Below, piece after piece: positions 20,804-32,330 of a stretch of 60,238 nt of DNA. The stretch lies in contig WELB01000200.1 in assembly GCA_009602725.1 (NCBI GenBank), forward strand, positions 123,061 to 183,298, read 5' to 3'. This DNA comes from Spirogloea muscicola. Lineage: Eukaryota > Streptophyta > Zygnematophyceae > Spirogloeales > Spirogloeaceae. Made by a program: the position numbers and the translations under genes. The stretch's first letter is position 1, and every line of letters begins with the position of its first letter. The notes under the pieces were generated by a model. That model did no database searches, was not told where the DNA came from, and saw nothing but the letters and a program-made list of their open reading frames with translations.

Positions 20804-21975
20804 GCCCCCGGCGGCATCTTCGGCCACGGCCGTGCTCGCCCATGCTCGGCATCGGCCATGCTTGGCGGCGTGCTCTGCCGCGGCCATGCTCGGGGCCATG
20901 GCGCCTGCTGGAGACAGCTCGGTGATTTTTCGTCGGGCACGCTCCTCGCGGCAAGCTGTCATGCCCAGGCGCAGAGCGTCTCTGTCGCGTCTGCTAGAGG
21001 GCGGTTGGGCGGAAGCGAGCAGTAGCCAAATCTGGTCGGTTATCTTGAGGTAGTAGGGGGTAGAGGGACTCCCCATGCGGGGGGTAACCCAAGGGTGACC
21101 CGCTGAGAAGGGTGCAACCCGTATGGGCGAGCCAGAGAGCCCCAGTGCGCCGGACGCTGAGTCCCTGTTCCTACTGCGTTAATCCCACCCCAAGCGGGGT
21201 GGGGCCTTAATGAGATGGACGGCGGAGAGAGGCCATTCTTCCGCAAATTCCCCGTTGGAGAGTGATCTTTGGCGCGCCGCCTCTGCCGCCGGCATGGGTT
21301 CGGACGGCGGGCACGGCGCGAGTTGCGAAGGGGGAATTTTCAGGCTAGGGTGGCCAGAAGGCCGAGCGGCGAGTGACACCCCGGCGGGGTGACCACGCGA
21401 GCGTGAGGAGCGAGTGCGGCAGAAAGCAATCATTCTCTTTGCGGAAGAGATACCTCTGTGACGGCTTGGAGGGCGGGCGAGTGACGCGGCGGCATCTGGG
21501 GGCGCGCATCGGGTGGCCAAGGTTTGGGTGAAACCGTGACGCTTTCTGCCACATTCTCTGCATGTCTGCTCACCTGTGCTCACCTGGTAGTGGCACCTCA
21601 ACGCCTAGCGCTATACGGGCAGGCACGGCAGAGCCTTGGGGCGACCCCCATGCACCCTGGAGGGAGCGTGGCACGGGAAAGCACCGGAGTAAGGTGTAGA
21701 GAGAGACCCGAACGGGAGGTCGGGGAATGAAGCTCGCAGAGAGGCGCAGCCCTGCTGCTGCCTGCTGCTGCAGACCGCTCCCCGCGGGTCGTTGCCAGCT
21801 CGCTTTGGAGACCTTGGCTGCGTCCCGCTAGAGGCAAGTCTGCAGCGAGTGCCCAGGAGGTGGAGCTGCTGCCGCAATTCTTCCTCGTGGCGAGTGGTTG
21901 TCCCTGATTCTCCCAAACACTAAATTCTGACGCATTTGGCTCTTACCTGCCTATTAGGGGCTGAACGCTGCAGAG
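20804..21975 (+). repeat. Second D LTR, interrupted
   Basis: 20804-20954 repeats the D U3 (CATGCTCGG words, GGAGACAGCTCGG, CACGCTCCTCGCGG). 21612-21975 is the R/U5 half ending GGGCTGAACGCTGCAGA. Between them lies non-LTR DNA listed separately. The two D copies are head to tail without an internal region. Confidence 0.6.
20955..21611 (-). other. Unidentified insert within a D LTR, with a 141-codon frame
   Basis: About 650 bp unlike any LTR in the window. The minus frame 21179-21601 is 140 aa, with CRECGRKRHGF near the start, then Pro/Ser/Arg-rich sequence. I do not recognise the protein; the Cys pair is not enough to call a zinc finger. No target duplication found. It could be a captured host segment or a short non-coding element. 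Confidence 0.35.
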
Positions 21976-22042
21976 CTTGCCGCCTCGTCAATTGCTGTTG
22001 AGTGTGGAAGTACGGCAATGAGCAAGGATCCGTGACTACTGT
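21976..22042 (-). pseudogene. pol: RNase H fragment of a minus Ty3 element
   Basis: Reads VVTDPCSLPYFHTQQQLTRRQ on the minus strand, matching RNase H of G9 (VVTDHCPLTYCHTQQHLTRRQ). Sixty-odd bases, caught between a D LTR and a B-like LTR. It cannot belong to G2, because G2's RNase H lies upstream at 23475-24550. Confidence 0.7.
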
Positions 22043-22632
22043 TGTGATGTCCTGATCCCTATACACACACTTAGGCGTTAGTACGTCCTGGTTGGGTCTA
22101 ATCAATGGGGTTTAGAAGCAAACCCCTACAGTGAAGCAATACTACAGCACACAGCGGAAGTCTTTACCCTGAGGTACCGTCAGAAGGCGGCGACTCAAAT
22201 GAGGGTCAGAATTAGTAGCTGTACCCACATGGGGCGCAGCCATGACCCTTACGGAGAGCCGGCGACGTCCACAGCAACGAGCTGCAGCGACGAGCTGAGC
22301 AGCAGACGACGGCAGCAGAGCTGTGGCGGCGGCTGCGGCAGCAGGCAAGCAGAGCTATGCCTCTCTCTGACCTCACTGATCGAACAACCGAGTCCGCTCT
22401 CGGCCGACTACTTGTGATGCTTCAATGCCATCCTCCCCAGGGTGTGTGGGAGCCGCTTCAAGGCCCACCCCGTCAGGGACGGGCCTCACGAGGGTCGGCC
22501 GCGGGGACATGTCACGTCCAAGGGAAGACCTCGAGGATACCATAAGGTGGACAGGGGACTGCCACGGCGGACCGTGAGGGTCCCGTAGGACATTTGACGT
22601 CCACGGGCGGACCTCGAGGATACTGCAAGACT
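22043..22632 (-). repeat. B-like LTR, minus
   Basis: Starts TGTGATGTCCTGATCCC with the terminal hairpin (CTGATCCCTA...TTAGGCGTTAGTACG), then ACAGCGGAAGTC, an ACCGTC/GGCGGCG hairpin, and R rich in GCAGCAG. U3 is unusual: two ACCTCGAGGATAC blocks at about 22530 and 22610. Its right edge meets G2 integrase; no clear TSD. Confidence 0.6.
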
Positions 22633-22636
22633 GGGG

Positions 22637-23474
22637 TTACGCCAAGTCATTCTTTCCGTCTGACCATCTGTCTGGGGATGGAAAGCCGTGGACATGGATT
22701 GCTGGGTGCCAATCAGCCTGCACATTCTTTCCAGAAGTGCCTCGTAAAGCGAGGGTCGCGGTCAGACACGATCCGCTCGGGGACTCCGTGCAGTTTCCAT
22801 ACTCGGTACACGAATAAACCAGCAAACTCTTTTTTTGGCTGACACCTTTGTGGTCGTAGGCACAAAATGCGCCATTTACTCAGACGATCCACAATTACGA
22901 CAATGGCGTCATGGCCATTCCGCGTCATCAGCAACTGGGTGATGAAATCCACACTTATATCAGACCAGTTATTCGGAGGAATCTCCAACGGTTGGAGCAA
23001 CCCGACAGGCTTATGAGAGCGTGCCTTACTGCGCTGGCAGGTGGCACAAGTCTTCACTAAAGAATCCACTTGGAATTTCAAGTCCGGCCACCAAAAGAGA
23101 AGCTGGACAGCTTTCTTTGTCTTTCCCATACCCAAATGACCACTATACGGAGACTCATGCAGTTCGTGCAAGATACTGCTGCGCAAGGCATTGCAGTCAG
23201 GGACTACAATGGCGTCACCTCGCCACCAGAAGCCTTGGTCATTTACTAGTGTGCGTGTATTGGTTTCACTTGCGAAACTTGGGTCTGTGCCATACCCATC
23301 ACGAATACGCACATACAGCTCAGAGAGGTTTGCGGTGGACTGCCGAGCAGCTCCACGAGTAGGCCGCACGTCTGCGGTCTGAACCCCTGAAGCGTGCAAG
23401 ACAGCCGCCACAGCAGCCCCTGCAATGTTGCAGGTCACCGAATCCGCATCATTCATACTTCCAGAGCGGTACAA
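22637..23474 (-). pseudogene. pol: G2 integrase
   Basis: A 253-aa open frame (22713-23474) starts before LHASGVQTADVRPTRGAARQ, has GFWWRGDAIVVPDCNALR, zinc ligands HESPYSGHLG and CATCQRS, and the core VDFITQLLMTRNG...IVSDRDPRFT. After a frameshift, MSTAFHPQTDGQTERM supplies the catalytic Glu. It ends abruptly at about 22637. Relatively well kept compared with its neighbours. Confidence 0.8.
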
Positions 23475-23559
23475 TCACTGGAAACGAAATGTGGCCATGC
23501 ACTTAGCTCACTGTGCTTGACGCCTGCTCATTTGCTGTTGTGTGTGAAAGTAGGTCAAC

Positions 23560-24360
23560 TGAAATATTCTGAGCCCTTAACAAGCAGTTAAGGGTTAGGA
23601 CGTCCTGATTGGTTTCTGTCTCCGGGGTTTAGAGACGAAACCCCCAGCACAGAGAAGCACCACATGCACACGCAGCGGAATACCTTGCCCTGAGGCGCCA
23701 CCGACAGGCGGCGACTCACCTCTCGGTACGGGCCAGCAACTGTCCCTAAAGGGAGCAGCCACAGTCTACCTTCAGAAGAGCCGATGAAGATCCGCAGGGA
23801 CAGGTTGCGGCGTCGGGCGGCAGCAGCAGGCAGCAGCAGGGCTGCGCGGACGAGCTGCGGCAGCAGGCGGCAGCAGGGCTGCGCGCCTCTCTCTGGCGTG
23901 GGCTTCGCTGACCAGAGCCGGGTGCCCGGAGACTGGTCTCAGCCCTACTTATAGTGCTTCCTGTGCCACCCCTCCCCAAGGGTCTCTGGGAGGCTCGCCT
24001 CAAGCCCACCTCGAGAAAGCGGGCCCTACTGGGGGAAACGGTCGTGAGGGCGGCGGCGCCGCCCTGCGCGGCGCGGTGCCGCCCTGCTCGGTGTCGCCCT
24101 GCGCGGCGCCGCTAGGCGTGTCACAGCGCTACACGCGTCACAGGTATGTCACTACGAGTCCGGCGGCCATGAGGTGGCGCTCACCGGTTAGGCGGACATG
24201 CCGCCGACGGGCGCGGCGCGGTGCCGCTCTGCGCGGTGCCGCCCTGCNTTGCCGCGCGTCGCCCACGTGTCGCACGCCAACGATACCGGGGCCGCGTGCC
24301 GTTACCACGCGTTAGCGTTCAACCCACGCTTAAACGTCACGTAACGGATGGGGACGTACA
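23560..24360 (-). repeat. Solo A' LTR in G2 RNase H, TSD TCAAC
   Basis: Plus-strand reading TGAAATATTCTGAGCCC to GGGGACGTACA, perfect TSD TCAAC (23555-23559 and 24361-24365). It splits RNase H between VITDHR and the HTQQQ-type end. Contains an N at 24248. A' differs from A by a CGGCGCCGCCCTGCGCGG U3. Confidence 0.9.
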
Positions 24361-25392
24361 TCAACGGTGATCCGTTATGACCGTAAATTCAACACCCTCG
24401 AGATCGCATCGCCACAGTGTAGGGGCGTGCACAACAGCAAGGGGCTCTTGCTCCCCCGTAGCGAAGTTACGCGCTGCAGGACTAAGCAGGTTACCTTCAA
24501 ATGCTACGGAATGACCCTCCTGCAAGAGAACGGCACCAGTGCCGATCAAGAGGCGTTACTACTACTAATGGCACGCCTTCTCGAGGCAAGACCAAAACGG
24601 GTGGATGCACCAGGACCCGTTTTCATATCCTCGAATGCCCTCTGGCATTCGGACGTCCACACCAAGCTTACGTCCTTACGAGTGAGCTTCGTAAGAGGAG
24701 ATGCCATACTTCCGTACCCTTATGGGAACTTACGAAAGTAGTTTGCGAATCCCAAGAAGGGACGCAACTGTGGCACACTCCGTGGCACACTTACTACTAC
24801 AGTCCTTTACTACTTGGTGGGGTTGACGCAAACCCCGTCTTTATTCACATTCCCTATGTATGTTCCGGCTGGTTATACACATAGTTGGCATATGGTCGAT
24901 CTGCACGCAGCAATTGCAGGACATGCTGCAGGTGCAGTACGTGATCCTCAGGCGTTATCCCGAACACCAGTCTGCCATACACGAACCAGCACAGAGTCAC
25001 ACAGTAGGGATCGAAGACTTTTATCATCACAACCTGACACATGGCAAGTGCTTTGGTGAAACCAAACGGAGCATCTTGCATCCGAAGTAGCCCAGCGGCC
25101 TACGACAAGCCAGCATAGGACTTCCTCAGGTGTGAGACGAAATGGTCATCACCACTTTGCAAAGCTAGGGAGCTATGCACATGAGCTCCCGCAAGACGAT
25201 TTTACAGATCATCAATGCTAAGCAAAAGGCATGCTATCTTGACAGCGAGCTCGTTCAGAGCTCATACTCGATGCACATCCAGGATTTCAGCCTACTTCAC
25301 AGCGAAGAGGATGGTTGGGGTGCACCGCACGACAATTGTCAAGAGTCACACCACGTGAGAATACAACACTCATAGCAGAGTCAGGGGGAGAG
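24361..25392 (-). pseudogene. pol: G2 RT and RNase H
   Basis: RT palm (minus, 24854-25081): APFGFTKALAMCQVVM...VFDPY, with VYGRLVF where YLDDILVF is expected, so the active site is lost. Then HVLHLQHVLQLLRADRPYA. RNase H (24361-24549): IGTGAVLLQEGHSVAFEGNLL, EPLAVVHAPTLWRCDLEGV. The upstream piece near 25340-25392 is the protease-RT linker, cut by the solo LTR at 25393. Confidence 0.7.
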
Positions 25393-26276
25393 TGTGACAT
25401 TCCTGACCCTTAAGAGTACAGTCAGGGGTCAGTAAGTCCTTATTGATTTCGGTCGCTGGGGTTAGAGACAAACCCCCAGCACAGAGAAGCACCACGTGTA
25501 CTACGCAGCGGAATACCTTGCCCTGGGGCGCCGCCGACAGGCGGCGACTCACCTCTCAGGTACGGGCCAGCAACTGTCCCCAGTGGGAGCAGCCACAGTC
25601 TACTTACAGGAGAGCCGATGAAGATCCGCAGTGACGGGTTGCGGCGTCGGGCTGCAGCAGCAGGCAGCAGAGGCCTGCATGGACGAGCTGCGGCAGCAGG
25701 CGGCAGCAGGGCTGCGCGCCTCTCTCTCGCGTGGGCTGACTTGGACCGATTACCCTGAGCCTGGTCTCAACCCTACTTGTAGTGCTTCATGTGCCACCCT
25801 CCCCAGGGGTCTCTGGGAGGTTCGTCTCAGGGCCCACCTCGAAGAGGCGGGCCCGACAAGGGGAATCTAGTACGTGGCCAGGCCACGCGGCTTCCTTCTG
25901 GAAGTGGCGGCCAGTGGCGGCCAATGGCGGCCAGCCTGCGGCGCCGCCTTGCGGCGCCCTGCGGCGCCGCCAGTGCGTCACGGGTGTGGCGCGGCGTCAC
26001 GGGCGCGCCACACGTGTCACATACACGTCATTACGAGTGTGTCGGCAGATATCAGAATATGCCCAGGAACTTCCTCTCCGGAAATCCAGGATTCGCCACC
26101 TCTGCTGGAGGCGGCGCGCCTGCACGTCACATCGTCAGCAGGCGCCTCACACCGCGCAACACCTCACGCGGGTCGCTCGCGCGTCGCACGCGTCAGGCAC
26201 GTGCGCGTCAGCGTCAGTGGTTACACGATAGCGCTTAACTCGGAGTTAAGCGTCCCGTAACGGCGGGGACGTTACA
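25393..26276 (-). repeat. Solo A LTR in G2, TSD GAGAG
   Basis: Plus-strand reading TGTGACATTCCTGACCC to GGGGACGTTACA, perfect TSD GAGAG (25388-25392 and 26277-26281). Hairpin CGCCGCC/GGCGGCG at 25529-25546. Confidence 0.9.
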
Positions 26277-27240
26277 GAGAGTCTGTGCGCATCATCACAA
26301 TGAGATACTCAGCCAAAGCTGGATTCATGTGAGAGTACGTCTTCAAATACAGCCCTCCGGCTCAGCTTGCCAGGATGCTGGTCAGAGCAATCCCATACTG
26401 AGCAACCCTTTGACAACCAAAGGCGGAGATGAGCATTCACCCAGAGTACCCAAAATGCACTCGAGTATACAGCTGAGGGCAACACGTGCCAGCAGCTTAC
26501 TCAAGTGCACAGAGATACTCAGGCACATAGCTGGGCCGATGGCGCAATCTTCCCACTCAACAAACGGGCTTACATACAGGCCACTCGAGCAGGACATTGA
26601 GACACACATGGTCTCGTCCATATACGACACAAGTGGCTTGATACGTAGGCACCGCAAGGAGTATACAGGTGAAGAGAGTTCCAGGCAGCAGGTGCTGCAG
26701 GTGGCATTGACAACATTCGCCAACCCTGCCTCAGCACACCCACTCAGCCCGTAGCCGACCGTGATCACATCATCAACAGCTATGAAGAGCCATGGACTTG
26801 TACTGGAAGTAGATAACACCGAGGTGCTACTGACCAGGGCCACATAGGCCACTAGGTCAATGAGGATGGCGGCCAGCCACAGTCCTCATCTCACTACAGT
26901 GCCAAACACCATAGACTTCCAGGATTTGGATTGTGCCCACGCTCAAACCAAGGTGAGGGCGCGCCAGCCGCCAACACCAGAGATATGGCAAGGTGAGTAC
27001 CAAAGCAGGGGCCACCCATGCTGAGGCATCACACAGTACTGATCTCACGACAAAGTCCACAACTTCCACGGGCATAGAGCCACGACTAGGCCAGCTTGGG
27101 TTGGGCGTTACTACATGAGAGCCCAACTCGTACACGTCTGAGGGGTCCCGGCAAGCCCGCAGCACAGCCAATAGCTGTTACACATGGAACGTCCTTGTGA
27201 AACACAAGCGACAACTACCACATTGACGAGCACGCACACA
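26277..27240 (-). pseudogene. G2 protease zone, strongly decayed
   Basis: Position and a few words (CACCCAAAATCAC-like at about 26440 against 40140-40152 in G3) place this between Gag and RT. No protease active site can be read. The longest minus frame (26382-26852, 157 aa) does not look like the retroviral protein and is probably chance. Confidence 0.4.
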
Positions 27241-27244
27241 GAAT

Positions 27245-28100
27245 TCAGCGCCAAGCAAGGACGCGGTGGCACACACGCCACTTGTCACCCACATCAAAGC
27301 CAGTTTGCCAAATCCATGGCAGCGCTTTTGTACATACATCTAGGGATGACACAGCTCTAACGTGACTTTGTTTTACTAGGACAACACTGCCACGCAATGC
27401 GGGAAACCAGCCTTGAAGCGTTACACTTGCTGTCTGGCGTCCATTGTACCGCATTTCATCAACAACAAATGAATATGCCGTACATACTCTTCGAAATCAT
27501 TTGCCCACTATGCGAATGACGTCGACTAAAATGCGGGCATTGAGCTCCGCACGCACCTTTCCGTACTGGATGGTGAGAGAGCGGGTGAAGAAGTCCCAGA
27601 GATTAGACACTCTGGGGTGGGAGGACGACTTCGTGGATGCCCCAAACAGTTGCGGGATCCGTCGTGAGGTACGTGGTCGCGATTCCCACACGGGATGGTA
27701 CAGGTGCTTTACACAACACGAACCACATGTTCAACTCACGGAGCCAGGCGGCGAGGCTGCGCTGCCCATCATACTTGGCAGGCTGGCACGGCTGGACAGG
27801 CCCAGCCGCGCGCCATGGCTTACTTTCACCTTGAGGCGGCGAACCCGCTGCTCACCCGCGCACATACGGGGCAATCAGTGTTCGCACCACACCTCTTTGC
27901 ATAACAACCTCAACACAGGATTAACCAGCAGATGCACACTCGGGATTGCAGCCTCTACTTGCTCACTGAGGCGCTCGAGACGCCGCGCCTCGGCGGATGT
28001 CAGGCCGTTCGCGCCGGGCGCTTGGAGCTCCGCCATCTCGTTCACCATCTCCTTGACCACAGCCGGTGGTACTGCCGGCGGAGGAGGACTAGGTTGCGCA
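27245..28100 (-). pseudogene. gag: G2 gag
   Basis: Starts MESADSSAQPSPPPP at 28120 or just below, followed by LQAPGANGLTSAEARRLERLSEQVEAA (coiled-coil-like), matching G3's gag. Capsid words IPQLFGASTKSSS and LWDFFTRSLTIQYGKVRAELNAR follow in another frame, then FPALRGSVV-x-VKQS (27380-27454). Multiple frameshifts. Confidence 0.7.
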
Positions 28101-28660
28101 CTCGAGTCAGCAGACTCCATGCCTTCACACCATCACACGTGAGGGATCAAGTCAGTGGTTGGCATAACACACACTGCTGAGACAATACTACCACAATGTT
28201 GCTGAGCAAGCTGGTGCCCCAGGCAAGCAAAGCAATCATGATAGCGCGCAAGTCATACCCCCAAAACGCAAAGCAGCAAGCGCAGCTGAGGGAGGGGCCA
28301 GAAGTGGAGTACGGACCAGTTTCTGGCACATTGTCAGATTGTGCCGCCCATCGGCGGTCGGTTTCACCTCCTTGTCGTGAAGACAGGCAATCTGCCGACT
28401 GCAGGTGGTTACGCAGGCGAGATACTGACCTGGCAATTGCGATTGCCGCCGGGGTGGAGGACTTTGGCCGACCCCGGACGAGTGGATGCAGCGGGCGAGT
28501 GAATCACAGCTCCAATCAGCGCGCCAATGCAGATCCACGGGTACGCTCTGGCAAGGGCCTTAAGTCACAGGAGACTAGTCAGTGCCAGAGCATCAGAAGG
28601 AACCTTGCATGGTCAGTCGTATCATCACGACATATACGAGGCTAGCCAGATGCAAGGACT
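28101..28660 (-). other. G2 untranslated leader
   Basis: Region between PBS and gag ATG, about 540 bases, no long coding frame. Related to the leaders of G8 (34777-35320) and G3 (41950-42477), for example the CTCAGCAACA-x-TGTGGTAGTA and GTGTAAAGGC/GTGTGAAGGC words just before the gag start. Confidence 0.6.
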
Positions 28661-28674
28661 CCTCTGATACCAAA
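28661..28674 (-). other. PBS of G2
   Basis: Minus-strand TTTGGTATCAGAGG directly downstream of the LTR end; initiator-Met tRNA type. Confidence 0.75.
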
Positions 28675-29392
28675 TGAAGCGTTCTAGGCCCTTCAGGGAC
28701 AGTGAAAGGTTAGAACGTGCTGATTGCTTTCGGTCGCTGGTGTTTAGAGACAAACCCCCAGCACAGTGAAGCACCACGTGGACACGCAGCGAAATACCTT
28801 GCCCTGAGGCGCCGCCGACAGGTGGCGACTCACCTCTCGGTACGGGCCAGCAGCTGTCCCCAGAGGGAACAGCCACAGTCTACCTTCAGGAGAGCCGATG
28901 AAGATCCGCAGGGACGGGTTGCGGCGTCGGGCTGCAGCAGCAGGCAGCAGCGGGCCTGCATGGACGAGCTGCGGCAGCAGGCGGCAGCAGGGCTGCGCGC
29001 CTCTCTCTCTGGCGTGGGCTTCGCTCACTTGGACCGGTGCCCGGAGGCTGGTCTCAGCCCTACTTATAGTGCTTCATGTGCCACCCCTCCCCCAAGGGTT
29101 TCTGGGAGGCTCCTCAAGGCCCACCTCGAGAAGGCGGGCCTACGGGGGGATACGGTCGTGAGGGCGGCGGCGCAACCCTGCGCGGCGCGGTGCCGCCCTG
29201 CGCGGTGCCGCCCTGCGCGGCGCCGCNCAAGGCGGCCATGCCACCCGGCAGCCCGGCGAGCCGCGGCGCGCCGCGCATCACTGGCGCGCGTCGCCCACGT
29301 GTCGCACGCCAACGATACTGGGGCCGCGTGCCGTTACTACGCGTTATCGTTTAACCCAAGGTTAAACGTCACGTAACGGTGGGGACGTTACA
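28675..29392 (-). repeat. A' LTR, 5' LTR of G2
   Basis: Sense start at 29392 (TGTAACGTCCCCACC), TATA box TATAAGTA on the minus strand (29061-29068), CTGCTGCC R, hairpin CGCCGCC-x-GGTGGCG (28809-28826), U5 ending AGAACGCTTCA. Contains an N at 29227. Same U3 as the solo LTR at 23560-24360. Confidence 0.8.
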
Positions 29393-29484
29393 GTTCCGGA
29401 CCCCGGACAACGGCCGGCCCTGGTGGACTGTCGCCGGGGGACTTGCGCTGAGTCGCACTCCACACGGAGCATCTGGAGGCGGCG

Positions 29485-30470
29485 ATGGCTGCCATGGACC
29501 CTGCCTCCCTCGCCCTGCTGGGGGTAATGTGCAGGGAGGTGCAAGCCCCGCTTGGTTGGCTGACTACCAGCGAGCGACGGCTCAGAAGGGCCAAGGCCCA
29601 GGTGCATGGATTGCACGGGGCCCAGGTGCATGGGTTGCACCAAGGCCAGAGCCAGGCGAACACCCTTCACGAGTCGTGTCGCCCGTCCGCACCCCAGAGA
29701 TAATCTAGCCAGATGGAGAGTGGGGACCTCCACGTCTGGCTGGACGTGATCACGGATTGGTTCGTGCAATTTGGCACGGCCGAGGCGGCAAGAGTGGGTC
29801 TTTTGTATTGATCCCAGCCACACTGTTCTATTGGCGTTACATGACCGGCCATTTGGGACAAGTGGCCCGCCCAGGTGCGGGCCCCGCCCGTCCATAAAAT
29901 ACCCCTCGCCAGGATCCGCCCGTTCAAGTGAGGATCTTGGCTCGCCGCAAAGCGGGCCATGGGGCGACCCGCTCACACCCCTGGAGGGGGGGTGGCACGG
30001 GTAAGCACGGGAGCCTTGGGCTGAGGCTCGACAGGAGTTCGAATTTGTGAAGCCCAGGAGCAGCCTTGCCGCTGCTTGCCACCGCAGCCGCCGCCGCACC
30101 CTGCTGCGAGACCTGCTGCGCCGGCCTGCGCCCAGGAGGTGGAGTCGCCGCCGAAAGGCGGCGCTACAGGGCCTGTCTTCCGCTGCGCCTCTTCGCTAGT
30201 GCTTTGCCTATGAAGTGTATTGGACACTAAAATTCCTACAGCCGAACTCAATGAGGACGGCACACCCGAAGTGCGTGTGTAGGGCGACATTCGTTACAGT
30301 CTTGCTGCCACTATACCTCACTGGCGAGCCTCACCAGTGCTGGAGTCTCGTGAAGAAAAGCCCCACATCTGAGATGTACAACACCTGGGAGCTTCTCTCG
30401 ACCTCTTTGACCGTTGTATTTTGGTTGATCCATATACGCAAGCTGGGAACTGGCGTGGGCCCCATCACGA
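29485..30470 (+). pseudogene. gag: G7 gag
   Basis: MAAMDPASLALLG opens a 72-codon frame with an imperfect 23-bp tandem repeat (GGCCCAGGTGCATGG, 29592-29640). After it, frames read LDVITDWFVQFGTAEAARVGLAAT, then, past the C LTR, YLTGEPHQCWSLVKK and MYNTWELLSTSLTVVF. The AAT-YLTG-P-x-W order is the usual capsid helix segment and matches G3's AATYLTGDPATWWESV. The zinc knuckle is missing; gag runs directly into the next domain, indicating a deletion near 30470. Confidence 0.6.
29804..30298 (+). repeat. Solo C LTR in G7 gag, TSD GTCTT
   Basis: TGTATTGATCCCAGCC to ACATTCGTTACA; GTCTT at 29798-29802 (one extra T before the LTR) and 30299-30303. Hairpin CGCCGCC-GAAA-GGCGGCG (30146-30163), CTTCCGCTGCG (30178-30188), terminal hairpin at 30262-30290. 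Confidence 0.85.
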
Positions 30471-30471
30471 C

Positions 30472-31000
30472 GAATACTTTCTTGCAAGCTCTGGGGGCCG
30501 GAGGCCACTACTTGTGTGGCTGACCCACGCTGACTTGCATGTAGCAGCAAAGATGTACCTGAGTTGGCCTTCTCGTCGTCGGCCTGAAGACGTGGTGTTC
30601 TTCATTGGGCCTTGCAGTCGCAACGCGACCCATCGAATTCCGCGTTGGATGATGCTGCTGTGCTCGTGTGATATGGGACACCAGCTCCTACGGCCTGCGG
30701 TGATGATACTCAGGAGAGGCCGCACGAAGCGAGTCAGCTGGTCTATTTCGGCCGCACCCAGTGCTTCTGTTCACGGAGTACAGACGATGCTATATGAGGG
30801 CTGGTTGCTGTTACACCGGCTAGGCTCCTCATGGACACAGGGGCTACTGTGTCCTTTGTCAATAATTACTTGATTGGTGTCCATAACTTGGATGTGAAAC
30901 CACTGCTATGGAGCGCGTGACATTGGCCATGGCCAACCCCACTGGTATATCAACTTTGTGTAAGGTCCCAATTTGCACTCAAAGTACAAGGTCGTAGTGT
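30472..31000 (+). pseudogene. pol: G7 pre-protease domain and protease
   Basis: RRPLLVWLTHADLHVAAKMY, LSWPSRRRPEDVVFFIGP and MMLLCSCDMGHQLLRPAV match the G9 domain without a frameshift, the best-kept copy of this segment. Then TMLYEG leads into a frame reading LMDTGATVSFV, an intact DTG protease motif (about 30828-30860), followed by stops. Confidence 0.65.
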
Positions 31001-31281
31001 CTTGCTATGCACTGAGCTGGCTGGGAACTTTTATGTGATCTAGGGGAATGTTTGGCTTGGTGCCACATCAACAGGCCTTGACTTTGAGCGTCGTACTTGC
31101 ACCGTACATCGTGGCGCACGGCGCCTTGTTCTTTACAATGAGGATGATTGATCGGTGCCACATCAGCAAATTTTGATTTTGAACGTCATAATCGCCCTGC
31201 CCTGTACACCGTGGCGCTCGGGGCCTTGTCCTTTGCAACGAGCAGACCTCTAAACCGCCACGGGCGGCTGGAACTTCGACT

Positions 31282-32330
31282 CTGCTGATCGACTGGCAGA
31301 TGAAGAAGCTGCTGCACAAGCAAGCAGTCGAGTTCGCGTACCTTATGTTGATGACGTCGTGTGACGAGTTTGCCGCTGACTCGTATGTGAGTGCTAAGTC
31401 CTCACAATGCGGGGTTCTTGGCAAAATGGTGGATAAATCTCGGGTGTGGTACCCGTACCCGATGCTCTCCTGGACGGTCTACATCCTCCCCGAGGTGTGG
31501 CTCATACGATGTCGATGTAGCCAGGCACTGAGCCACCGTATAGACCGATGTGCCGACTGGTTCCTCTCGAATTTCGAGAGATGCAAAGCCAAGATGGATT
31601 TGCGAAGCAAGGGTCACGGGGTGCCTTCTCAGTCGCCGTACGTTGCACCGATCCTCTTCGTGCAGAGGAATGACCGAGTCTTCGGATATGCATCGTTGAT
31701 CGAGCTTGTAGCAAGCTCATATCAAGATTCGATTCCCTTTGCCACGTGGGCAAAGCGGGATATGCGTCGACCCCAAGGCGACTTCAGTCGTACGGGATTG
31801 ACCTGTGCCTCAGCGGCATCCTTTCAGGGATTCGCGAATACTTCTTCCAGAAGTTCCTACAAGGACGTGGCATTTCCTCTAACGCGAATCACTCGTAAGG
31901 ACGTACCCAAGGAGTAATCGTCCGTATGCCAGAGGGCATTCGAGGATATTCAACAGGCACTTACATCTCCGCCTGCATCCGCCTTTTCTCGAGAAGGCGT
32001 GCCGAGCTGATTTGTAACGCCTCGCTGACCGGCATAAATGCCTTGCTTCGCAAGAGGGCCGCCCGATAGTGTTTGGGAGTGGCCCGCTGATCCCGCAGGG
32101 CGAAACTACAATACGGGTGAGCAAGAGCTGCTGGCTGTGGTGCACGCCAGATGCGATTGGCGTTGCTACCTGGAAGGTGTGAAATAGCAGTAGTCACAGA
32201 TAATTGCCCGTTGACGGATTTCCACTCTCAACAGCAACTGACGAAGCAGCAAACTCGGTGAGCTGAATGTGTGGCATCATGCCGCTTCCAGTGGGTATAA
32301 CGCCCTGGAAGGCTCAATTTTGCAAAGCCG
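31282..32330 (+). pseudogene. pol: G7 RT lacking its palm, and RNase H
   Basis: A 205-codon frame (31300-31917) keeps the start MKKLLHKQAVEFAYL and, in shifted frames, SQSPYVAPILFVQRNDRV. At about 31735 it jumps from the RFPLP words straight to GICVDPKATSVVRD, so roughly 400 bases carrying the YLDD palm are gone. The FLGF-type region (31820-31850) and LTRITRKDVPKE follow. RNase H is readable only in pieces (32010-32240). Confidence 0.7.

Larger units (their letters stand above)
22633..29392 (-). mobile_element. G2: minus Ty3/gypsy element, 3' truncated, hosting two solo LTRs
   Basis: Reading leftward: A' 5' LTR (28675-29392), PBS CATTTGGTATCAGAGG (28661-28674 region), leader, gag (27245-28100), a decayed protease zone (26277-27240), RT (24600-25392), RNase H (23475-24550), integrase to 22637. 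Solo LTRs at 25393-26276 and 23560-24360 interrupt it; the sequence joins up again when they are removed. The integrase C-terminus, chromodomain and 3' LTR are missing. Confidence 0.8.

Noticed and set aside
26382-26852. 157-codon minus frame as a membrane protein
   Set aside because: It lies where G2's protease should be, is Cys/Ser/Leu-rich by frame choice, and has no matching neighbour copy.
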